From contig ONMZ01000021.1 of NCBI GenBank assembly GCA_900319075.1, positions 1 to 41,292 on the forward strand: a stretch of DNA of 41,292 bases, read 5' to 3'. This document shows positions 1 through 7,698 of this stretch, in pieces. Within the stretch, counting starts at the first letter, position 1. The number at the start of each line of letters is the position of its first letter. Made by a program: the position numbers and the translations under genes. A model generated the notes under the pieces. The model searched no databases. It was not told the DNA's origin and saw only the letters and a list, made by a program, of their open reading frames with translations. This DNA comes from an uncultured Eubacteriales bacterium (GTDB lineage: Bacteria > Bacillota > Clostridia > Oscillospirales > Ruminococcaceae).

Positions 1-24
1 CATTAAGAGGTTTAGGAAGGGGGT

Positions 25-61
25 CTGGGGGATAACCCTTCTCCAAAAGGGTTTCCCCCAG
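25..61. repeat. GC-rich intergenic palindrome
   Basis: A two-part hairpin: CTGGGGG (25-31) pairs with CCCCCAG (55-61), and inside it AACCCTT (34-40) pairs with AAGGGTT (47-53) around a 6-base loop. It lies in the intergenic space upstream of asnA, next to a G-rich stretch (18-31). It resembles the short palindromic repeats scattered between genes in Oscillospiraceae chromosomes, but a copy number cannot be judged from one window. It could also be the terminator of a gene left of the window, although no T-run follows. Confidence 0.45.
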
Positions 62-140
62 CTGCCACGCAAGGGTGCTGCGGTAAATTCTGATTTATCG
101 CATTATTGAAGATTTAAACGAACTATAAGGAGTGAATATT

Positions 141-1154
141 ATGTCAAGAGAATTATACATACCCAAGGGTTACAAGTCCAAGCTGACGCTGAGGGAGACT
201 CAGCACGCTATAAAATATATCAAGGACGTTTTTCAGCAGGCTTTGTCTTTTGCGCTGACCCTTGACAGAGTGACCGCACCGCTTATCGTTCGCAAGGGAA
301 GCGGTATAAACGACGACCTTAACGGCGTTGAGCGCAAGGTGGAATTCACTATCAAGGAAATAGATGACAGCGAGGCGGAGATAGTTCAGTCCCTTGCCAA
401 GTGGAAGAGAATGGCGCTTTACCGTTACGGATATAACCCGGGCGAGGGCATCTATACCGACATGAACGCTATACGCCGTGACGACGATACCGACAATACC
501 CACTCGGTTTTCGTTGACCAGTGGGACTGGGAAAAGGTAATCACAAGAGAGCAGAGAAATGTTGACTTCTTAAAGGAAACGGTAAGGTCTATCGTTAAGG
601 CAGTTGCCTACACCAAACGTAAAGTAGGGCTTCGCTATCCGGTGCTGGATGGCAGGATAAACGAGGAGCCATTTTTCATCACCACCCAGGAGCTTGAGGA
701 TATGTATCCCGATAAGACTCCCAAAGAGCGTGAAAGACTGATAGTAAAAGAGCACGGGACCGTTTTTCTTATGCAGATAGGCGGCGAGCTTAAAAGCGGC
801 ATAAAGCACGACGGAAGAGCGCCTGACTATGACGACTGGTCTCTCAACGGTGATATCCTTGTTTGGGACAGGGTGCTTGATAACGCTTTGGAAATATCCT
901 CTATGGGTATAAGGGTCGACGAGAAGTCCCTTGAAAAACAGCTGGAGATTTGCGGCGCAATGGGCAGGATGCAGTATGACTACCACAAGATGATCGCAGA
1001 CGGCACTCTGCCTCTGACTATCGGCGGCGGAATAGGTCAGTCAAGGCTTTGTATGCTGCTGCTTGAAAAGGCACACATCGGCGAGGTACAGGCTTCTATC
1101 TGGTCGGACGAGATGACTGAAAAGTGCAAAGAAAACGGCATAGTGTTGCTGTAA
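141..1154 (+). CDS. asnA: Aspartate--ammonia ligase (asparagine synthetase A)
   Basis: Cytoplasmic ATP-dependent enzyme that makes asparagine from aspartate and free ammonia, with a class II aminoacyl-tRNA synthetase-like fold. The 337-residue product has the usual AsnA length and family landmarks: the opening SRELYIPKGYKSKLT, the early VTAPL segment, the HSVFVDQWDWE segment near residue 133, and the C-terminal GGGIGQSRLCMLLL active-site block. The ATG at 141 is preferred to an upstream GTG at 132 because AAGGAG at 127-132 sits 8 bases before it. tmk follows 12 bases after the stop, so the two are probably co-transcribed. No clear promoter is visible in the first 130 bases. Confidence 0.95.
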   Translation: MSRELYIPKGYKSKLTLRETQHAIKYIKDVFQQALSFALTLDRVTAPLIVRKGSGINDDLNGVERKVEFTIKEIDDSEAEIVQSLAKWKRMALYRYGYNPGEGIYTDMNAIRRDDDTDNTHSVFVDQWDWEKVITREQRNVDFLKETVRSIVKAVAYTKRKVGLRYPVLDGRINEEPFFITTQELEDMYPDKTPKERERLIVKEHGTVFLMQIGGELKSGIKHDGRAPDYDDWSLNGDILVWDRVLDNALEISSMGIRVDEKSLEKQLEICGAMGRMQYDYHKMIADGTLPLTIGGGIGQSRLCMLLLEKAHIGEVQASIWSDEMTEKCKENGIVLL

Positions 1155-1166
1155 ACGGAGGAAAAG

Positions 1167-1820
1167 ATGAAGGGCAGACTTATCGTTATAGAGGGACTTG
1201 ACGGAAGCGGAAAGGCAACCCAGGCAAAGCTGCTTGCAAAAACCCTTACCCGGCAGGGGCAAAGGGTGAGGGAGATAACCTTTCCCGATTATGAGAGCGA
1301 CTCCTCGGCACTTGTGAAAATGTATCTGCACGGGAAGTTCGGCAGCAAGCCGGGGGATGTGAACGCTTATGCGGCTTCGGCTTTTTATGCGGTGGACAGA
1401 TACGCCAGCTTTAAGACCGACTGGGGTGAGCTTTACCAAAGCGGTGCAACAATAATCGCAGACAGATATGCCACCTCAAACGGTATCCACCAGTGCTCAA
1501 AACTGGAGGATGAGAGCTGGGACGGTTACCTTGAATGGCTGGACGATTTTGAATACAAAAAGCTGGGTATCCCCGCACCGGATCTTGTTATCTACCTTAA
1601 AGCCGACACCGACGTGAGCCAGAAGCTTATGACGGGAAGATATAAAGGCGACGAAAGCAAAAAGGATATCCATGAGGGCGATATCGAGTACCTGAAGCGC
1701 TCGCAGCAGGCTGCGGCATACTGTGCACAAAAGCTGGGCTGGAAAACGGTGGAGTGCGTAAAGGACGGAAAGATGAGATCTATCGAGGATATCCACGCAG
1801 AGATAATGGAGCTTATATAA
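1167..1820 (+). CDS. tmk: dTMP kinase (thymidylate kinase)
   Basis: Phosphorylates dTMP to dTDP for DNA synthesis in the cytoplasm. The P-loop GLDGSGKATQ is at residues 9-18; most family members have KTTQ or KSTQ, so the KATQ form is slightly unusual. A DR-Y motif (ADRYATSN, around residue 98) provides the base- and phosphate-binding region, and a lid-like region follows near residue 150. At 217 residues the length is normal. The ATG has GGAGG at 1157-1161 just before it, and the gene ends immediately before a strong terminator, closing the asnA-tmk unit. Confidence 0.93.
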   Translation: MKGRLIVIEGLDGSGKATQAKLLAKTLTRQGQRVREITFPDYESDSSALVKMYLHGKFGSKPGDVNAYAASAFYAVDRYASFKTDWGELYQSGATIIADRYATSNGIHQCSKLEDESWDGYLEWLDDFEYKKLGIPAPDLVIYLKADTDVSQKLMTGRYKGDESKKDIHEGDIEYLKRSQQAAAYCAQKLGWKTVECVKDGKMRSIEDIHAEIMELI

Positions 1821-1825
1821 AAAGA

Positions 1826-1856
1826 AAGAACCACCTCAGGCGAGGTGGTTCTTTTG
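1826..1856. terminator. Intrinsic terminator after tmk
   Basis: AAGAACCACCTC (1826-1837) pairs with GAGGTGGTTCTT (1842-1853) around a 4-base loop and runs into TTTT. The left side is A-rich, so it can also end the convergent anti-sigma transcript that stops at 1874 on the other strand. Confidence 0.9.
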
Positions 1857-1873
1857 TATTGTGCGAGGGTTGT

Positions 1874-3367
1874 TTATACGCCGGGTTCTATATCACCGGG
1901 GTTCAACAGAGCGGTATTCATTTCTGCTTGAGTGAGAGTTACATTTAAATTCGGGAAGGAAGTATCGTTTTTACAGCTTAACTTTACACCCTCGGGAAGA
2001 GTTTTGAAGTTAATGGTGTTAGTGCTGTATATCTCAGCATAAACTGCGGTATCGCTGAACTTATGGCACCAGTTTACAAGGCAGCTGCAAAGCTGATTGC
2101 CCGAACTATCGGTTAGGACAAATTCAAGAGACTTCTTTTGTTTACTGTCAGCAATTTGACGGGCTAAACTGTCTTTGCAGCAGATAACGGCGATGAAGTG
2201 TTTATCGGATGTTACTCCTGCACAAATAATGTCAGAGCCGTTGGAGTCGGAGACAGCTTTAGCGGTTGTAATCTGTTGTAGGTTGTACTTTTTGAACAGC
2301 TGTGCAAAATCGGGCTCGTTATATCTGTTGTTCACCAGTTTTGCCTTTTCAGCTGTGGCATTTATGAAGTTGTCCTTTGCACTCTCGGACGACGGCTGAG
2401 AATTATCCGAAACATTTTGTGTTGTCTGATGAGTGGAGTCAGTGACATTCTTGAACTCAATGCCGTCATAGGTGATGCTTTCAATGTCTGCGGTGTTCAG
2501 CTTTACTCTGAAATAGCACAGCGAATAGCTCAGATAGTCCGAAGCTCCTGCGCCGCCGTTGCTGTCACTTCCGGTGAGTTCCTTGACCGAGCCGTCCTTG
2601 TTTTTTATCGTATACAGATCCTTTTTCTGAGGATCGCTGGGATTATGCCCCGATGCAATGTAGTGATCGGTGAGCCAGATGTCCTCGCCCTTGTCGGATC
2701 TGAAATGAAGCTCACACGGGGTAATGGGGATGTTAAAGGATACCTTTCTTCCCGGGTCCGTGATCGCACCGCTGGGATCAGAGGGGAACCTTAAAAATAT
2801 ATCCACTCCAAGGTTGCTCTCAAATCCCGTGAATTTCTGCGGCACAAAGCTTACCTGCATGATGCAGCTGTCGCCCTGCACAATGGGGGTGGAAAATGAC
2901 ATAGCTGCGATGCCTGCGCCAAAAAAGTTCTGATCCGTTGAGATCTTATCACTCTGTTGTTTGATAAGTGTCTTTCCCTTTTCGGTAAGTCCTGTTAATT
3001 TCAGTGTGGCACACATTCCGTGGGTGCCGCCCATAGTATCGGTGACCTCGATCTTGAAATCTCCCAGCTCGGGGGAGGGCGTGAGGGGCTGTTTTGCTGT
3101 GGTGATCGCAGGGGTAGTGGCGGCAGGTTTTGGTGCGGTTTCTGTGTCGTCTGAACCAAAGGACGAAAAACCTATCCCTGCACACAGAGCTATTGCAGCC
3201 GCCGCAGTTGTTACAGCAGCGATCTTCCCTGTGGAGTGCTTTATCCTTGCGCCGGGATTTGCCGGGGTCCTTTCGCCGTTAAGCAGGCCTTCCAAAGCCG
3301 AGCTGTCGGCGTGGATATCTGTGATATATTCTTTATACATCTGTTCTGCACTTGTTTGTTTGTTCAT
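1874..3367 (-). CDS. Membrane-anchored anti-sigma-like protein
   Basis: A 497-residue protein with a short cytoplasmic N-terminus (about 48 residues), one membrane segment rich in Ala and Ile around residues 49-68, a Pro/Thr-rich linker (residues 75-95) and a long extracytoplasmic region without a family I can name. This is the layout of anti-sigma factors of ECF sigma units. The coupling supports the role: its ATG shares a base with the stop codon of the sigma factor gene, and GGAGG lies within the end of the sigma gene. No zinc-binding HxxxCxxC anti-sigma motif is visible, so the inhibitory function is inferred from context. Confidence 0.7.
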   Translation of the reverse strand: MNKQTSAEQMYKEYITDIHADSSALEGLLNGERTPANPGARIKHSTGKIAAVTTAAAAIALCAGIGFSSFGSDDTETAPKPAATTPAITTAKQPLTPSPELGDFKIEVTDTMGGTHGMCATLKLTGLTEKGKTLIKQQSDKISTDQNFFGAGIAAMSFSTPIVQGDSCIMQVSFVPQKFTGFESNLGVDIFLRFPSDPSGAITDPGRKVSFNIPITPCELHFRSDKGEDIWLTDHYIASGHNPSDPQKKDLYTIKNKDGSVKELTGSDSNGGAGASDYLSYSLCYFRVKLNTADIESITYDGIEFKNVTDSTHQTTQNVSDNSQPSSESAKDNFINATAEKAKLVNNRYNEPDFAQLFKKYNLQQITTAKAVSDSNGSDIICAGVTSDKHFIAVICCKDSLARQIADSKQKKSLEFVLTDSSGNQLCSCLVNWCHKFSDTAVYAEIYSTNTINFKTLPEGVKLSCKNDTSFPNLNVTLTQAEMNTALLNPGDIEPGV

Positions 3368-3843
3368 TATAATTCCTCCTTTTCATAGGCTTTCTGAAGC
3401 AGCTTTTTTCCCCTTCTTATAAGAGATCCGGTGGTGTTTACACCTTTGCCGATGATCTTTGCGGTGTCTGCAATAGTTCGTCCTTCGCCTATATGCAGCA
3501 TAAGAGGTATGCGGTATTTTTCCGGCAGACAAAGCATCGCCCTTGCCGCTGCACGGCGTGCAAGCACAAGGCTGTCGGTCTGCCCGTCCGTCATCTGCTC
3601 GTCAAAGGGGTCGGTGCATTTTCTGTGAGATGATTTCAAAAGATTTTTTGCTGTATTTACCGTGACCCGAATGAGCCAGGGAAGCACCTTCTCGTCAGGC
3701 ATATCCTCCTGAGAAAGCAGTCGTAAAAAAGCTTCTTCGGCACAGTCCTGTGCGCTGTGCATATCGCCGGTGTAATGCCATGCAGCACGAACGGCTGTAT
3801 CGGCGTAACGCTCGTACGCCTGGGCTACACGCTGTTTATCCAT
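3367..3843 (-). CDS. ECF-like sigma-70 family RNA polymerase sigma factor
   Basis: A 158-residue group 4 (ECF) sigma factor. Region 2 is at residues 5-60 (AYERYADTAVRAAWHYTGD, then AQDCAEEAFLRLL) and region 4 at residues 95-150 (LCLPEKYRIPLMLHIGEGRTI, then a helix-turn-helix), with a variable linker between. It would direct RNA polymerase to a small regulon in response to an envelope signal sensed by the downstream partner. A GAAAGGAG ribosome site precedes the ATG, and the palindrome TGAACC-C-GGTTCA (3861-3873) lies just upstream. Confidence 0.88.
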   Translation of the reverse strand: MDKQRVAQAYERYADTAVRAAWHYTGDMHSAQDCAEEAFLRLLSQEDMPDEKVLPWLIRVTVNTAKNLLKSSHRKCTDPFDEQMTDGQTDSLVLARRAAARAMLCLPEKYRIPLMLHIGEGRTIADTAKIIGKGVNTTGSLIRRGKKLLQKAYEKEEL

Positions 3844-3927
3844 TGTGCTTTCTCCTTTCTTGAACCCGGTTCACTATATATACAACTCACAGGGCAGAAT
3901 TTGTGCATATGAAAAGTAAAAAATTTA

Positions 3928-3973
3928 AAAGACCGAAAAATCAGCGGCGGCAATTCATCCTTTTTCGGTCTTT
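3928..3973 (-). terminator. Terminator of the reverse transcriptase unit
   Basis: Plus-strand AAAGACCGAAAAA (3928-3940) pairs with TTTTTCGGTCTTT (3961-3973), a perfect 13-bp stem with a 20-base loop that contains the stop codon of the reverse transcriptase. Read on the minus strand it is followed by a T-rich tract (3927 down to 3911). Confidence 0.75.
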
Positions 3974-5160
3974 ATATCATTTCGGTATTTGTAATATTCG
4001 TTCACAAGGCTGCGAAGCCCAAGAGATTTCAGATGTTCATAGCTTATCTTGTAGTTGCCTTTGTAATGCCGTCCGGTGTATGTATAACGGATGTATTTAA
4101 CAAGATATCTGTCTATTTCCTCAAGTCCTTTGTGGGTGGTGATAACAGGGAAGAACCAGCGGCTCCAGGTAAAATCCTTTTCGTTCGCAGGGGCAAAGAA
4201 TTTGCGGTCAAATGTCCTTATAAGGTTTTTTGCCGCCTTGTCATCAGCTGTGCCTTGCCTGCATTTGCGGCGGTATATGGCTGCGGCTTTGCGCTTTATC
4301 TTGGCTTTCATTTTATCTATTGATGCCTGCGAAAGGTCTATTTCACCATTGTGATATTTAAACCCGAGAAACTCCCACGGTTCCCCCGGAGGGGTGAGTG
4401 AAAACTTATTGTTGTTAAGTGTCAGCCCCTTGTTTTCAATATGCTGCTTTATTATCTGGCAGTATTGCATTGCAAGACTGCGGCTGGGGGCAAAAATAAG
4501 TATATCGTCGGAATATCTGAAATAGGGTACGCCCATTTTTTCAAAAAGCCTGTCCAGGTCGGTAAGGTAGAGGTTGGCGCAAAATGCCGACAAGGGCATA
4601 CCTGCCATTGCGCCACGGTCCTCGGTTATCCTGTGTCCGTCGCTCAGGGACACGTCGGCAGTGAAAAATTGTGTGAGAAAATCCAAAAGCCGTGGGTCGT
4701 CGGTTATGACCCTTTCAAACTCCTTCACCAGCTTTTTTGAGGGCATGGAATTAAAGTAGTTGTGGATATCCAGCTTCATCACCCAGCAGCTGTTTTTATT
4801 TTTCAGTCCCATAATGTCTTGCATTGCCTTTTTGGCAGTTATCCCCTTGCGGAAGGAATAACAGCTCTTGCAAAATGCCCCGTCATATTTATACAAAAGG
4901 TACGTAAGAAGCTTGAGCACCCTGGTCTGCTGCGGCAGGAACATATATATCACACGCTTTTTTTGCGTTCCGCTTTTGTTTATAGTCTTTTTTTCAGGGG
5001 GCGAAAAGCAAAGGTCTTTTGCGGTGGGAAGATAAAGCTCACATCTGATATACTCCTCCAGCTCCTTTTGTCTGCGTGGAGAAATATGTTCGTGAGAGAT
5101 CTTGTACTGTTTATATTCCTCCCACGTCTGTGCGTCATAAAGACTGTCGAGCAAGGACAC
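3955..5160 (-). CDS. Stand-alone reverse transcriptase (retron-like or DRT-like)
   Basis: A 401-residue RNA-dependent DNA polymerase. Visible RT motifs: KKRVIYMF (about 67-74), YSFRKG (101-106), motif A KLDIHNYFNSM with Asp131, motif B GMPLSAFCAN (187-196), the catalytic YSDD (216-219) and the FLGF block (264-267). No maturase X/DNA-binding or HNH domain follows, so it is not a group II intron protein. Motif B is not the SQ form of diversity-generating retroelements. The NAxxH and VTG signatures of classical retron RTs are not seen. That leaves an unassigned group (UG/DRT-type) or a divergent retron. Start is GTG with GGAGG 7 bases upstream. A promoter and a structured leader precede it, and no partner gene follows. 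Host defence is a reasonable hypothesis, not shown. Confidence 0.88.
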   Translation of the reverse strand: MSLLDSLYDAQTWEEYKQYKISHEHISPRRQKELEEYIRCELYLPTAKDLCFSPPEKKTINKSGTQKKRVIYMFLPQQTRVLKLLTYLLYKYDGAFCKSCYSFRKGITAKKAMQDIMGLKNKNSCWVMKLDIHNYFNSMPSKKLVKEFERVITDDPRLLDFLTQFFTADVSLSDGHRITEDRGAMAGMPLSAFCANLYLTDLDRLFEKMGVPYFRYSDDILIFAPSRSLAMQYCQIIKQHIENKGLTLNNNKFSLTPPGEPWEFLGFKYHNGEIDLSQASIDKMKAKIKRKAAAIYRRKCRQGTADDKAAKNLIRTFDRKFFAPANEKDFTWSRWFFPVITTHKGLEEIDRYLVKYIRYTYTGRHYKGNYKISYEHLKSLGLRSLVNEYYKYRNDIKTEKG

Positions 5161-5181
5161 TGTGCCACCTCCCTTTGGAAA

Positions 5182-5332
5182 AAATAAAAAGAAGAAGAGA
5201 ATATGCTTTCAATTAAGCATCGCTTAATGTACCGGGTTGAACGTGCATCGGCTGTCTGCAAAGCCTTTTGAACGAGGCACGCTTTGCCTTTCGCAGACGC
5301 AGCAAACGCTGCTTTCTCTTCTTCTTATTTAC
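5182..5332 (-). ncRNA. Candidate structured RNA upstream of the RT (msr/msd-like)
   Basis: Transcribed with the RT from the promoter at 5339-5367, starting near 5332. The 5' arm (5314-5330) and 3' arm (5182-5201) are complementary: 13 perfect pairs plus 4 more after a 3-base bulge. They enclose about 110 nt with no ORF. Inside are GCAGC/GCTGC (5299-5312), a long hairpin GTCTGC-AAAG / CTTT-GCAGAC (5254-5298), and ATTAAGC/GCTTAAT (5212-5228) competing with ATGCTT/AAGCAT (5203-5220). This order (promoter, arm, hairpins, arm, RT) is the layout of retron msr-msd loci; DRT2 and DRT9 loci also carry an upstream RNA. The ends are inferred from the promoter and arms. Confidence 0.6.
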
Positions 5333-5338
5333 CGTTTT

Positions 5339-5367
5339 ATTGTAGCACACAAAAAGTACCCTGTCAA
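5339..5367 (-). promoter_or_regulatory. Promoter of the ncRNA-RT unit
   Basis: On the minus strand TTGACA (plus 5362-5367) is 17 bases from TACAAT (plus 5339-5344). The predicted start near 5332 falls just before the 5' complementary arm of the RNA. Confidence 0.8.
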
Positions 5368-5380
5368 TAGGGCCTTGTGT

Positions 5381-5490
5381 TTTCACCGCCGGCTCATGCC
5401 GGACGGGTCAAAGCAAATGAAGAGCCTGTGCCCCATACCTGCCGGTGAGTACAATGACTAACGCCGCAGCGCTTGACTATGGCGGTGAAA
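5381..5490. repeat. Long-range inverted repeat between the divergent promoters
   Basis: TTTCACCGCC (5381-5390) and GGCGGTGAAA (5481-5490) are perfect 10-bp complements about 90 bases apart. The right copy lies in the spacer of the metG promoter, the left one just upstream of the RT promoter. A small CCGGC-TCAT-GCCGG hairpin (5389-5402) lies inside. It could be a protein site pair or a remnant structure; because the metG promoter lies at its right end, it is not a 5' leader of metG. Confidence 0.45.
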
Positions 5491-5501
5491 TGGTGTATAA
5501 T
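5473..5501 (+). promoter_or_regulatory. metG promoter
   Basis: TTGACT (5473-5478), 17-base spacer, TATAAT (5496-5501). The start would be near 5508, about 44 bases before the metG ATG. Confidence 0.8.
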
Positions 5502-5551
5502 ACTAAAAGTGTCACTGTTTTGTGGCAAATTTCAAAAGGAGGAATGGAAAA

Positions 5552-7507
5552 ATGCCTAAGAAAACATATTATATTACTACGGCTATCGCATATACTTCAA
5601 AGAAGCCGCACATAGGCAATACCTACGAAGTAGTCTTTACAGATGCTATTGCGAGGTTCAAGCGAATGCAGGGCTACGATGTTTTCTTCCTTACGGGAAC
5701 TGACGAGCACGGTCAGAAGATCGAGGAGCTTGCTGAGGCTGAGGGAATAACTCCGAAGGAACACGTTGATAAGGTGGCAGGGGAGATAAGAGAGATCTGT
5801 GACCTTATGAATACATCGTACGACAAGTTTATAAGGACCACCGATGAATATCACGAAAAGGCTGTACAGAAGATATTTAAAAAGCTGTATGACCAGGGCG
5901 ATATTTATAAGTCGGAGTATGAGGGTATGTACTGTACCCCCTGTGAGAGCTTCTGGACACAGAGCCAGCTGGTGGACGGCAAGTGCCCCGACTGCGGACG
6001 TGAGGTAAAGCCTGCAAAGGAAGAGGCATATTTTCTCAAGCTTTCCAAGTATCAGAAACAGCTTGAAAAATATGTCCTTGAAGACAACCCGGATTTTATA
6101 TATCCTGAATCCAGAAAAAAAGAGATGTATAACAATTTCATCAAACCGGGCATACAGGACCTTTGCGTTTCAAGGACAACTGTAAAGTGGGGAATACCCG
6201 TAACCTTTGATGACAAGCACGTTATCTATATCTGGATAGATGCCCTTTCAAACTATATCACAGCCCTTGGGTATGATCCCGACGGACCGGGAGAGCTTTA
6301 TAAAAAATACTGGCCTGCTGACTGTCACGTTATCGGCAAGGATATAATGAGGTTCCATACGATCTACTGGCCAATAATCCTTATGGCGCTGGGTGAACCG
6401 CTGCCTAAAAAGGTGTTCGGACACCAGTGGATGCTTTTCGGCACAGAAAAGATGTCAAAGTCAAGGGGAAATGTTATCTACGCCGAGGATGTTGTAAAAG
6501 AATTCGGCGTTGACGGTGCAAGGTATTATCTGCTTTCGGAGATGCCATACAGCTCCGACGGCTCGGTAACTTATGAATCCCTTATTGAAAGATATAATAC
6601 CGACCTTGCCAACACTCTGGGAAATCTTGTGAACAGAACTGTGGCAATGCAGAAAAAATACTTTGGCGGTAAAATAATGCCTCCTTGTGCAAAGCAGCCT
6701 CTTGACGATGAGGTGATAAGCAAGTGTGAGCAGACACCTAAAAAAGTTGAGAAGCTCCTTGATGAGTACAGAATGGCAGAGACTATGGATACCATCATGG
6801 CTCTTGCAAAGCGAGCTAACAAGTATATCGACGAAACAGAGCCGTGGGTGCTGGGCAAGGACGAAACGCAGAAAGAACGCCTTGCAACAGTGCTGTATGT
6901 GCTGCTTGAAACGATAAGATATCTGGGAGTGCTGTTAAAACCGTTCCTTCCGCAGACCAGCGAAAAGATACTGCAGCAGATAAACTGCGACATCGACACC
7001 TGGGAAAGCCTTGAAAGCTTCGGCAGACTGCCTGTGGGCATTACGGTAAACGATCCTGTTCCGCTGTTTGCAAGAATAGACGGTACAAAGCTGCTGGAGG
7101 AGATAAATCAGCGCATCGAGGAAGCTAAAAAAGCAGCCGGAGAAACAGATGAGCCTGAATTTGATGCGCCTGCGCTTTTGGATGAGATAACCATAGACGA
7201 TTTTTCCAAGGTCGATCTGCGTGTTGCACTTGTAAAGAGCGCCGAAAAGGTGAAAAAGGCAAAGAAACTCCTTTGTTTGCAGCTTGACGACGGAATGGGA
7301 GGCAGACAGGTAGTTTCCGGCATAGCTCAGTGGTATGCCCCCGAGGACCTTGTTGGTAAGAAGGTCATTATCGTTGCAAACCTTAAACCTGCAACCCTGT
7401 GCGGCGTTGAATCACAGGGTATGATCTGTGCAGCAGATGCACCCGACGGCTCGGCAAAGGTCATCTTCCCTGACCAGTCGCTTCCTTGCGGTGCAAAGAT
7501 AAGATAA
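5552..7507 (+). CDS. metG: Methionyl-tRNA synthetase
   Basis: Class I synthetase that charges tRNA-Met; 651 residues, the long form with a C-terminal tRNA-binding OB-fold. Seen in order: the signature KPHIGNTYE (HIGN in place of HIGH) near residue 17, a zinc knuckle CTPC-x9/10-CPDC near residues 127-146, KMSKS followed by RGN near residue 300, the anticodon-binding helical domain, and the C-terminal EITIDDFSKVDLRV domain from about residue 540. The ATG at 5552 has AAAAGGAGGA at 5534-5543; an upstream GTG at 5522 in the same frame has no good site. It has its own promoter and is divergent from the RT unit. Confidence 0.96.
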   Translation: MPKKTYYITTAIAYTSKKPHIGNTYEVVFTDAIARFKRMQGYDVFFLTGTDEHGQKIEELAEAEGITPKEHVDKVAGEIREICDLMNTSYDKFIRTTDEYHEKAVQKIFKKLYDQGDIYKSEYEGMYCTPCESFWTQSQLVDGKCPDCGREVKPAKEEAYFLKLSKYQKQLEKYVLEDNPDFIYPESRKKEMYNNFIKPGIQDLCVSRTTVKWGIPVTFDDKHVIYIWIDALSNYITALGYDPDGPGELYKKYWPADCHVIGKDIMRFHTIYWPIILMALGEPLPKKVFGHQWMLFGTEKMSKSRGNVIYAEDVVKEFGVDGARYYLLSEMPYSSDGSVTYESLIERYNTDLANTLGNLVNRTVAMQKKYFGGKIMPPCAKQPLDDEVISKCEQTPKKVEKLLDEYRMAETMDTIMALAKRANKYIDETEPWVLGKDETQKERLATVLYVLLETIRYLGVLLKPFLPQTSEKILQQINCDIDTWESLESFGRLPVGITVNDPVPLFARIDGTKLLEEINQRIEEAKKAAGETDEPEFDAPALLDEITIDDFSKVDLRVALVKSAEKVKKAKKLLCLQLDDGMGGRQVVSGIAQWYAPEDLVGKKVIIVANLKPATLCGVESQGMICAADAPDGSAKVIFPDQSLPCGAKIR

Positions 7508-7515
7508 GCTGTTCA

Positions 7516-7555
7516 AAAGATGCTGGGGTGTGCACCCAAGCGCACTCCTGCATCT
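7516..7555. terminator. Long hairpin between metG and tRNA-Arg
   Basis: AAGATGC (7516-7522) and GCATCTT (7549-7555) pair, and after a T-T mismatch GGGGTGTGC and GCGCACTCC continue the stem with two wobbles. No T-run follows, so it may be a processing or stability element rather than a true terminator. Confidence 0.45.
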
Positions 7556-7561
7556 TGATAT

Positions 7562-7635
7562 GTGCCTGTAGCTCAGCTGGATAGAGCGTCAGACTCCGAC
7601 TCTGAAGGTCGTGCGTTCGAATCGCATCAGGCACG
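7562..7635 (+). tRNA. tRNA-Arg (anticodon CCG)
   Basis: The acceptor stem GTGCCTG/CAGGCAC, D arm, anticodon stem TCAGA/TCTGA with loop CTCCGAC (anticodon CCG at 7596-7598), and T arm with TTCGAAT are all present. It reads CGG. CCA is not encoded. Confidence 0.95.
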
Positions 7636-7641
7636 TTTTAT

Positions 7642-7668
7642 CGCCTCACGGCAAATTGCTGTGGGGCG
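7642..7668. terminator. Hairpin after tRNA-Arg
   Basis: CGCCTCACGGCA (7642-7653) pairs over all 12 positions, with a few G-U pairs, with TGCTGTGGGGCG (7657-7668); loop of 3. The run after it is AAATTTGGG rather than T-rich, so it may only partly terminate and leave read-through into the next gene. Confidence 0.4.
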
Positions 7669-7698
7669 AAATTTGGGTAAAAATGGGGGGATGCAGCG

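Noticed and set aside
3955-5160. RT as part of a group II intron or a diversity-generating retroelement
   Set aside because: No maturase X, DNA-binding or endonuclease domain, no intron domain V/VI-like sequence noticed, motif B is not of SQ type, and no template/variable repeat pair is seen nearby.
5379-5551. Riboswitch or T-box upstream of metG
   Set aside because: A good promoter (5473-5501) lies only about 44 bases before the transcript's start codon, leaving no room for such a leader, and no T-box sequence or terminator is present.
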